Shown here: one piece after another, positions 24,972-30,861 of the stretch | Position numbering within the stretch: the stretch's first letter is position 1 | How the letters are laid out: every line of letters begins with the position of its first letter | DNA from: an uncultured Verrucomicrobiota bacterium | GTDB taxonomy: Bacteria > Verrucomicrobiota > Kiritimatiellia > RFP12 > UBA1067 | Assembly: GCA_946631535.1 (NCBI GenBank) | Contig: CAMPAF010000006.1 | Span: 1-30,861, forward strand | Direction of reading: 5' to 3' | DNA: 30,861 bases | The notes under the pieces: generated by a model | The model's input: the letters and a program-made list of their open reading frames with translations, nothing else | What the model was told of the DNA's origin: nothing | Database searches by the model: none | Program-made: the position numbers and the translations under genes

Positions 24972-27900
24972 CTATCTCTTCCCGTAAGACGAAACGATTC
25001 TGGAACCATAGTCGCCAAGCGCCTCCAAGAAATCGTCGGGAGGCACGTCATTTCCACCGCCCGCCGCCGCGGCCGCGTAGTCGAACGCCATCGGCTTCAT
25101 CGCCTGGACGACCATCCTCTCCAGCAAAGCCTTCGCCTCGTCTTGCGGGATGGGACGATAGGTCCTCACGGGGCCGTCCTTCATGCACATCATCGCCGTC
25201 ACGAACTCACCGCCGGCGGCATGCCCCGCGACATGGCGGATCCATGCGCCAATCTTCGTGGAGTCGTAGATTCCGCCGTATTGCGAGAACTCGAAGACAT
25301 GTCCCCTCTGTCCATTGGGCATCACGTTCAGCTTGACCTCCTGGCGGAAACCGCCAACCGTCACACGGTGCCCTTCGATTTCGAGGTCAACATGGTAGGG
25401 AACCGGCTCTGCTTCGTCCTGCCAATGGGCGAGAGCCTCCGCCGCCGTCATGTCGGCACACGCGAATCCGTCGCTTTCCGCCTTCTTGTACTTGAGCGGA
25501 CGCTGGCGGTAGTCCGCGCCGCTTTCCGCAGCGGCGTCGAGCGTTCGTCCCAGCTCCTCGCCCGTCAGCGACATACCCGTCTCCCTCAACTGCTCCGCGA
25601 TCCTCGCTACGTCGACCCCTTCCGAGCCGCGCACAAGCAGCCGCTCCGACAAGTCTTTCGGAAGGTCGTTGGCGTCGAGGCTGTCTTCGTCCGCAAGAAG
25701 GTCGTAACCCGGCTTGGAGATGCGCACGTCAAGCCGTTTCCTCGCCAGGAAGTGGTTGGGACGCGAATAGAAATACACCAGATCGTCAACGTCGATGACG
25801 GTGTCGCCCGTGTCGGAGAGGGCGAACGGGGCGACACTGACGCCATCCGCCCTCTCCGCTCCCTGCCGATTCAGGATCGCGACGGCGGCATCGTGATTCG
25901 CGGAGGAATAGCTCGACGGCAGATCGCTCCCTTTCGTGAAGTAGCGCGGACTGTACGCCTGAAGCGGATGGTGGTAGGTCCTCACTTCATGTTGCGTCCC
26001 CTTGAACCACTCGACCAGGTCGATGAGCGGCACGGCGGCCGGCACTTCTTCGTTGGAACGGACGTCCCGCCCGATGTAACTCAGCGACAGACGGTCGCGC
26101 GCGCCGAGCGCCGCCTTGAGGAGCGCGCTGGCGTCCTTGTCGCGCGGAGTAACGTCGAACAGCGTCGGGTACCGTCCGACGAGGTCGAACGACGCGCGCC
26201 GCTCCGTCCGCGGAAACGTGCCGTCGTTCAGTCCGCAGATCCATACGAACCGCGCTGGCACCGCCGTCCCGTTCCCGAGCGGCGCGAAACGGACCGCATC
26301 GCCCGGCGACGACACGCGCCGCACGCCGGAATTGACAGCCCCCAAGATCGCCGCGCACATCACGTCGCCCGGCACGGCGTCGTTGCGGCTGGCGGACTTG
26401 CCTGCCGCGCGCGCGATCAGCGCCTCATCCGTCGCGGAGACGACCGCGCGGCGCAGTCCCGCCAGTTCGTCGCTCACGGTGTCCCCGTCCTGGTAGAACT
26501 CGTCGACCGCGCGCAGGAAGCCGTCGCGCCACTCCTCGATCCTATGCGGCGCCTTCAGGAACCCCCGGAGCTTCGACAGCGACTTCACGAACGACTCCAG
26601 CGCGCCAACCAGCCGGGCCCGCTCGGCCTCGACGTTCCCGCATGGCAGCAACCTGCCGAGACGCCCCGCGTCAATAAGTTCCCCGGCGTCCTCGCGCGGC
26701 CCCAGCAGCGCATCAGCGATGAATCGGTCAAGGCCGCGCCGCCAGGTGAACGGGTACGCCTCGCGCGCATTCTCCACACCGAGGATGCCGTTCACGTCCG
26801 CGTCGTCATACCCCCAGTGGATGTTGTTCGCGCGCACCATCTCGCGCAGGACGGACAGTCCGTCTGCGTCGATGCCGAAGCGCTCGCGGATCGCGGGGAC
26901 GCCCAGGAGCGCGAACACGGCGTTGACCTCGAACCGGTTCGTACGGAACTCGAACAGCGCGCCAAGCGAATACGAGATCGGCGTCTCCTCCCGAACGCCG
27001 CTGTCCAAGGCGAAAGGAATCCTACCTTCACCGCCCGCGCCGAATACCGACTCCACGAGCGGCGAATAAGTGCCCCAGTCGGCGCAGAGGACAAGGGCGT
27101 CGGCCGGACGCGCGTCCGGCGTCTCGGCGAAGAACCGGTGGAGCGCGTCGCGCGCAGCCTCCAGCTCGCGCCGGGGCGAATGGCACACATGTACCTCGGG
27201 ACGGATGCGGGCGAGCGAGGCAAAAGTTTCCGCGTCCTCCTCGCCCACCCACTCGCAGTCTCCCTCCGCGATGTCGAGTTCGGCCGAGAGCACGCCGCGC
27301 GTGCCGCCCGCCAGCGCGCCCAAGAGCCGCGCATCAGGCGTATCGAACATGCCGCCAGGCTCCAGCTCCGGCGGCGTCTCGCCCCGTTGCAGCGCTTCGC
27401 GCACGTTGCGGGCCATCTCGCGCTGGGCCATTCGCCGGCTGGGATCGTCCAGCCAGTAGGCGCGCGACGGATTGAATGTCCAGAACGTCGTCGGGATCGT
27501 CTCGGACATCTTCTTGAGCATCAGCAGATAAGGCCAAGGGGCGGTGGCCACGTCGAACACGTGGATCGCCGCATAGCGCGGAAAGCCGTTGCGGAGCGCG
27601 GCTGACGGGTCGGCGTGCGCGGCCAAGGCACGCGCATAGTCGCGCGTGTAGGTATCCGGCTCATCCCGGACCAGAAGGCGGTAAAGAACGGCCTGCCAGC
27701 GTTCATCGCCGGACGGCATCTTTCCCGCCTCCCAGTCGGCCAGCATCTGGTACCGGTTCTCCAGATAGTCGCCGAAAAGCTCGGCGAGCCGCGAGGCGAG
27801 CTCGAAGCGCCGCCGGTCGGCGACCTGACTGTCCGCGCGCGAGACGTAGGCCTGCGGAACGGCAAGGTCGGGATTCCCCGCCTCCGCCTTCAGCATGGCG

Positions 27901-28262
27901 TCGATGCGCCAGGCGAGCACGCCTTTCGAGTAGGGATGCTCGGCCGGGCGACGATGCGCGCCGTCCTTGCCGTGCGTCTCGGCCGCCAGCCAGTCGTTGA
28001 CGAACTCCGCAAGTGGTTTGAAGTCGATGTTCGCGAGGATGCGGCGCGCTCCTGGCTTGCGGTGCAGAAGGAAATGCCGCTGCAGCCAGTTGCGCGTGGA
28101 CGGATCGCCCACAACGACGCAGATGCGGAAGAACGGATCGCGAACAGACTTTCCATCCGGAGTTGCTGAATCCGGCCGCGCAGAAGCGCGGCCATCCCAC
28201 GCCGCGAAAAGCCGGTCGGCCAGCAACTCCAGCCGATCGCTCCAATACACATTCAACGACAT
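24972..28262 (-). CDS. recC: RecBCD subunit RecC
   Basis: A 1096-aa protein, close to E. coli RecC (1122 aa). RecC has degenerate helicase and nuclease folds that recognise Chi and split the DNA strands. Visible family features: MSLNVYWSDRLELLADRLF at the N-terminus, RNWLQRHFL near residue 58, a DAMLKAE... block, YAAIHVFDVATAPWPYLLML near 230 (the IHVFGLSxLPP-like strand), ADALVLCADWGTYSPLVESVF near 385-405, and PARFVWICGLNDGTFPR near 670. No Walker A motif is present, as expected for RecC. It ends 13 bases before recB, with the order recC-recB-recD common in many bacteria. The Shine-Dalgarno before the ATG at 28262 is poor (AAGG about 14 bases away), so translation may depend on the upstream GH31 gene 30 bases away. 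Confidence 0.9.
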   Translation of the reverse strand: MSLNVYWSDRLELLADRLFAAWDGRASARPDSATPDGKSVRDPFFRICVVVGDPSTRNWLQRHFLLHRKPGARRILANIDFKPLAEFVNDWLAAETHGKDGAHRRPAEHPYSKGVLAWRIDAMLKAEAGNPDLAVPQAYVSRADSQVADRRRFELASRLAELFGDYLENRYQMLADWEAGKMPSGDERWQAVLYRLLVRDEPDTYTRDYARALAAHADPSAALRNGFPRYAAIHVFDVATAPWPYLLMLKKMSETIPTTFWTFNPSRAYWLDDPSRRMAQREMARNVREALQRGETPPELEPGGMFDTPDARLLGALAGGTRGVLSAELDIAEGDCEWVGEEDAETFASLARIRPEVHVCHSPRRELEAARDALHRFFAETPDARPADALVLCADWGTYSPLVESVFGAGGEGRIPFALDSGVREETPISYSLGALFEFRTNRFEVNAVFALLGVPAIRERFGIDADGLSVLREMVRANNIHWGYDDADVNGILGVENAREAYPFTWRRGLDRFIADALLGPREDAGELIDAGRLGRLLPCGNVEAERARLVGALESFVKSLSKLRGFLKAPHRIEEWRDGFLRAVDEFYQDGDTVSDELAGLRRAVVSATDEALIARAAGKSASRNDAVPGDVMCAAILGAVNSGVRRVSSPGDAVRFAPLGNGTAVPARFVWICGLNDGTFPRTERRASFDLVGRYPTLFDVTPRDKDASALLKAALGARDRLSLSYIGRDVRSNEEVPAAVPLIDLVEWFKGTQHEVRTYHHPLQAYSPRYFTKGSDLPSSYSSANHDAAVAILNRQGAERADGVSVAPFALSDTGDTVIDVDDLVYFYSRPNHFLARKRLDVRISKPGYDLLADEDSLDANDLPKDLSERLLVRGSEGVDVARIAEQLRETGMSLTGEELGRTLDAAAESGADYRQRPLKYKKAESDGFACADMTAAEALAHWQDEAEPVPYHVDLEIEGHRVTVGGFRQEVKLNVMPNGQRGHVFEFSQYGGIYDSTKIGAWIRHVAGHAAGGEFVTAMMCMKDGPVRTYRPIPQDEAKALLERMVVQAMKPMAFDYAAAAAGGGNDVPPDDFLEALGDYGSRIVSSYGKR

Positions 28263-28292
28263 ATCGTAAAAGCCTTGCCTTTCATCTCAGTT

Positions 28293-29897
28293 TCAGTCGA
28301 GGCGCTCGTAGCGGGGAAGACGGGAGAGGGGGACGGCGGTTAGAGAAAGCCTTGCGGGGCCGACGTGGACGGCACCAAGGTCATCTCGCCATTTGCCCTT
28401 CGGTAGCTCCACAACCTTCGCGTCGTCGGGCGTGATGACTGGCGCGACTAGCCAGCGGGATCCGAGCATGAACTGCTGCATCGGACGGTTGAAACCCTTG
28501 TGCGGGAACTCGTACTCCATCGCACGCACTATCGGCTCTCCCGTGGCGGCGGCGTGCCGGGCCGTCTCAAGAATGTAGGGCGCGAAGGCGACGTGGAGGT
28601 CGGCGAACGCGCGGCAGAGCTTCACGCCTTCCGGCGAGAGATGGCGCCACGGCGCGGGCGAAAACTGCATCATCGGCATGAGCGACTGCATCGCAGCGGA
28701 GCGCACGAACAGCTTCTCGTCGACCGCGCGGCCCACAAAGGACACCTCCAGTCCGCCGCCCACCATGTCGGCGAGCGAATACGGGCAGCCGAGAAGTCCC
28801 GCCGCGATGATCTGCGGTACGACCGTGTCCTGTCCCTTGCTGCCAGTCCATTCGTGCGCGCGGTCGCCGAGGCGCGTGACGAGCGGCAGGCCGCCGCATT
28901 TCCAGCTCACACGGATCTCGTGGTACGGGAACTCGTTCGCGGCCATCTCGGCGTAGAGACGGGTGTAGTCAACAGGCTCCGCCTTCTCGTCCGCAAAGCG
29001 GCAGTCTTCCATGAAGAAGTGCGGATCTCCGGCGTCGAACTTGAAGCCCTTGATGCCGTACTGCGCCGCGAAGTCCTTCAGCGTCTTCACGTAGAACGCG
29101 TTCGCCTCCGGCTTCGTGAGGTCGTAAATGGCGCTTACGCCGCTCCACCACCGCACGACCGCCGCCGCATGGGAGCCGGGCTGCTTGCGGTAGGCCAGAT
29201 AGTCGAGCCCGTTCAGCTTCTTGTGGTAGCGGAGGCGCTTGTATTCGCGGCTGTCGGGCGAGACGAAGTGGGCAGTCCAGATGAGCGGAATCCAGCCGTG
29301 CGAGACGATGCGGCCGAAGAGACCCTTCGGGTCGGGGAAGTCCCTCGCGTAGAACTCGTAGGAGCCCTGGTGCGACATCCATCCGCCGTCCATCATGTAG
29401 ATGCCGCAGGGGAAGCCGCTTTTCGCCAGCTCGGCGGTGTAGTCGTCCGCTGCCTTCTGGTCCATGCCGTTCAGGAATATCTCGATCCAGTTGTTCCATT
29501 GCGGCAGGGAGAAAAACACGTCGGGCGGAGTGCGGCCGCCGAAGCGCATGTGGGCCTTCGCGGCGGCGAGGTAGGCGTCCTTCAGCGTGGTGCCGGCCTC
29601 GACGGGCTCGACCTTCTCCACATCGGAGTCGATGACGAGCTTCCCGCCCTTGAACACGTAGCCGAACGGCTTCTCGCTCCAGACGTACCGCCCGCAGGAG
29701 GAGACGAGGAACGGGGACGAGGTGTTGCCGTGGCTGCGCAGGTCGATGCGCCTGGAATCGTTCGCGCCGTACGGCTGGTTGTGACCGTCGCCGCCTCCGC
29801 CACCCCACCAGCGCTCGCCCTCGCGTAGCGGAATCTCGGAAATGACAGCGGCGTGCGCGGCCAACGCCGCAAAAGATATGATCGACAGAATCTTCAT
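28293..29897 (-). CDS. Secreted glycoside hydrolase family 31 (NET37/MYORG-like)
   Basis: A 534-aa protein with a signal peptide (MKILSIISFAALAAHA). The catalytic barrel shows GH31 features: MMDGGWMSHQGSYEFYARDF (~168-187), LIWTAHFVSPDS (205-216), the nucleophile strand GIKGFKFDAGD with Asp288, and RLGDRAHEW with Asp345 as a probable acid/base. The terminal beta region has PIVRAMEYEFPHK and QFMLGSRWLVAPVI, close to GH31 alpha-glycosidases such as YicI. The usual large N-terminal beta-sandwich is reduced to ~120 residues, and the DDGW/FPDPKG pattern resembles the NET37 (MYORG-like) branch, some of which cleave alpha-galactosides. Substrate is not certain. A -10 box lies only 6 bases before the ATG with no leader, and recC follows 30 bases downstream. 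GH36 was considered but the C-terminal motifs fit GH31. Confidence 0.85.
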   Translation of the reverse strand: MKILSIISFAALAAHAAVISEIPLREGERWWGGGGGDGHNQPYGANDSRRIDLRSHGNTSSPFLVSSCGRYVWSEKPFGYVFKGGKLVIDSDVEKVEPVEAGTTLKDAYLAAAKAHMRFGGRTPPDVFFSLPQWNNWIEIFLNGMDQKAADDYTAELAKSGFPCGIYMMDGGWMSHQGSYEFYARDFPDPKGLFGRIVSHGWIPLIWTAHFVSPDSREYKRLRYHKKLNGLDYLAYRKQPGSHAAAVVRWWSGVSAIYDLTKPEANAFYVKTLKDFAAQYGIKGFKFDAGDPHFFMEDCRFADEKAEPVDYTRLYAEMAANEFPYHEIRVSWKCGGLPLVTRLGDRAHEWTGSKGQDTVVPQIIAAGLLGCPYSLADMVGGGLEVSFVGRAVDEKLFVRSAAMQSLMPMMQFSPAPWRHLSPEGVKLCRAFADLHVAFAPYILETARHAAATGEPIVRAMEYEFPHKGFNRPMQQFMLGSRWLVAPVITPDDAKVVELPKGKWRDDLGAVHVGPARLSLTAVPLSRLPRYERLD

Positions 29898-29903
29898 GGC
29901 ACT

Positions 29904-29912
29904 ATTGTACCA
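29904..29912 (-). promoter_or_regulatory. Extended -10 promoter giving a leaderless GH31 transcript
   Basis: The minus strand reads TGGTACAAT and then only AGTGCC before the ATG at 29897. With the usual 6-7 base distance from -10 to the start site, transcription would begin at the A of the ATG. No Shine-Dalgarno fits in between and no good -35 box is visible. Confidence 0.55.
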
Positions 29913-29940
29913 TAACGCGTGTGGACCGCGGAGCGATTTG

Positions 29941-29949
29941 TGCTATACT
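29941..29949 (+). promoter_or_regulatory. Extended -10 promoter giving a leaderless plus-strand transcript
   Basis: TGCTATACT is followed by AGCGGC and the ATG at 29956. The six-base spacing is identical to the divergent promoter 32 bases away on the other strand. No Shine-Dalgarno is possible in that space. Confidence 0.55.
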
Positions 29950-29955
29950 AGCGGC

Positions 29956-30861
29956 ATGAGAAAATCAGCTGTCTTGTCGGTGCTCCTCGGAGCAGGTGTT
30001 TCAGTGTCCGCCCTCGCGGCGACCGTCCTCTTCGACTTCGAGACGGACGCAGAGCAGAAGGCCGCGCCCCGGCGCTTCGCCCACGACCGCACGATCTGCG
30101 TGACGAACGCCTTCGCCACCTCAGGCCAGCACGCCCTCTACTTCAAGAGCGGACCCTGGCGCAAGGGACTTGACGAATGGCCGAGCTTCAACCTGGACTC
30201 GTCCGTGAAGGACTGGCGCGGCTACGACCGCCTCGTGATCGACCTCGTCAGCGTCGGCGAGGGCGGCGACTCCCTCTCCACCTTCATCTGCCCGCCCGTG
30301 GGACGCGTCCAGAACGGTCTCAACGCCCACACATCCCTCCCGCCGCGCGGCTACTCCCAGTGGGTCATCCCCCTCCGCAACTGGCCCAAGACGTGCAAGC
30401 CGGACAACGTCGGGCGCGTCCACCTCTTCCTCTCCAACCCCCGCGACGTGCGCGTGTTCATCGACCGCATCACGCTCCTCAAGAAAGGCGAGCCGCTGCC
30501 CGTGCCGGACGGCCCGTGCGTGGGACGCGACATCCTGCCTTTCCTCTCGCAGGCGGCTTCCGAGGCCACCGCCGCCAAAAGCGAGTTTGAAGCCGCGCGC
30601 GCCCACCTGCGCGCGTACTGCAACTTCCGCGAGGCGTGCCTCAAGGCCGGGCAGGACACCACGAAAATGTGCGTGGGGCTCGCCTCCTCGATGGTGAAGG
30701 TGCTGCCGCGCGGCGACGCCATCCCCGCCAAGCCCGCCACCGAGGCGACGGTACGTCTCGCCCGCAACGAGCGCGAGAGCGTGCAGGTGGTCGTGGCGCC
30801 CGGCGACCGCGACCTCAAGAACGTGCGCGTGCGCGTGAACGGCGACCTTGCCCCGTGCGCG
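29956..30861 (+). CDS. Secreted carbohydrate-active-enzyme-like protein, 5' part
   Basis: A plus-strand frame open from the ATG at 29956 to the window edge (302 codons, no stop), so the gene is truncated on the right. The signal peptide is MRKSAVLSVLLGAGVSVSALA. Residues ~22-185 look like a galactose-binding jellyroll (TVLFDFETDAEQ; GQHALYFKSGPW; WRGYDRLVIDLVS; VFIDRITLLKKG). A short helical stretch follows, then TVRLARNERESVQVVVAP and LKNVRVRVNGDL. That last pattern resembles the N-terminal beta domain of GH123/DUF4091-type proteins, whose catalytic barrel would follow outside the window. It is divergently transcribed from the secreted GH31 gene, suggesting shared control and a joint role in glycan breakdown. 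The family call is moderate; export and coding status are firm. Confidence 0.75.
   Translation, partial: MRKSAVLSVLLGAGVSVSALAATVLFDFETDAEQKAAPRRFAHDRTICVTNAFATSGQHALYFKSGPWRKGLDEWPSFNLDSSVKDWRGYDRLVIDLVSVGEGGDSLSTFICPPVGRVQNGLNAHTSLPPRGYSQWVIPLRNWPKTCKPDNVGRVHLFLSNPRDVRVFIDRITLLKKGEPLPVPDGPCVGRDILPFLSQAASEATAAKSEFEAARAHLRAYCNFREACLKAGQDTTKMCVGLASSMVKVLPRGDAIPAKPATEATVRLARNERESVQVVVAPGDRDLKNVRVRVNGDLAPCA

Noticed and set aside
24870..27605. A 911-codon open frame on the plus strand opposite recC
   Set aside because: Arg/His-rich antisense reading; recC on the minus strand has recognisable family blocks over the same region.

Overview
The window is a GC-rich bacterial chromosome segment in which almost every gene lies on the minus strand; only one partial gene at the right edge is on the plus strand. 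Large signal-peptide proteins with LamG-like and Ca-binding repeats, a Flp/Tad pilus locus, RecBCD and secreted glycoside hydrolases suggest a Verrucomicrobiota/Kiritimatiellota-type (PVC) organism, perhaps host- or polysaccharide-associated. That placement is inference from gene content; no rRNA or tRNA is present to test it. All assignments come from reading translated sequence; no database search was possible.

Reading along transcription (right to left): at 29.9 kb a divergent promoter pair serves a plus-strand secreted protein (open at the window end) and a minus-strand secreted GH31 glycosidase. Behind the GH31 gene, tightly packed on the minus strand, are recC, recB, recD, rmuC and a stand-alone cinA C-terminal-domain gene (28.3-18.2 kb), a DNA repair/recombination block. 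A new sigma70-like promoter at 18.2 kb then starts a six-gene, 13-kb operon (18.15-5.0 kb) whose products are all exported: a 582-aa beta-rich protein, two small lipoproteins, a phage-tail-collar-domain protein, a 2876-aa giant protein with two LamG-like regions and a long helical stretch, and a 275-aa protein with thrombospondin-3-like Ca-binding repeats. This operon is the best candidate for an undescribed surface system.

From 4.99 to 1.2 kb lies a Flp/Tad pilus locus that looks drastically shortened. It has a promoter with a G8 tract in its spacer, two Flp pilin genes, only the last ~53 residues of a TadV/CpaA-like prepilin peptidase, a TadE-like protein with a frameshift, and a CpaF ATPase core fused in frame to that TadE-like protein and lacking both of its usual ends. 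A periplasmic solute-binding-like gene is translationally coupled at the end. After a small group of inverted repeats, the left edge carries the 5' end of an O-acetylhomoserine sulfhydrylase gene (metY-like).

No non-coding stretch exceeds 300 bases. No CRISPR, tRNA, rRNA or insertion sequence was seen.
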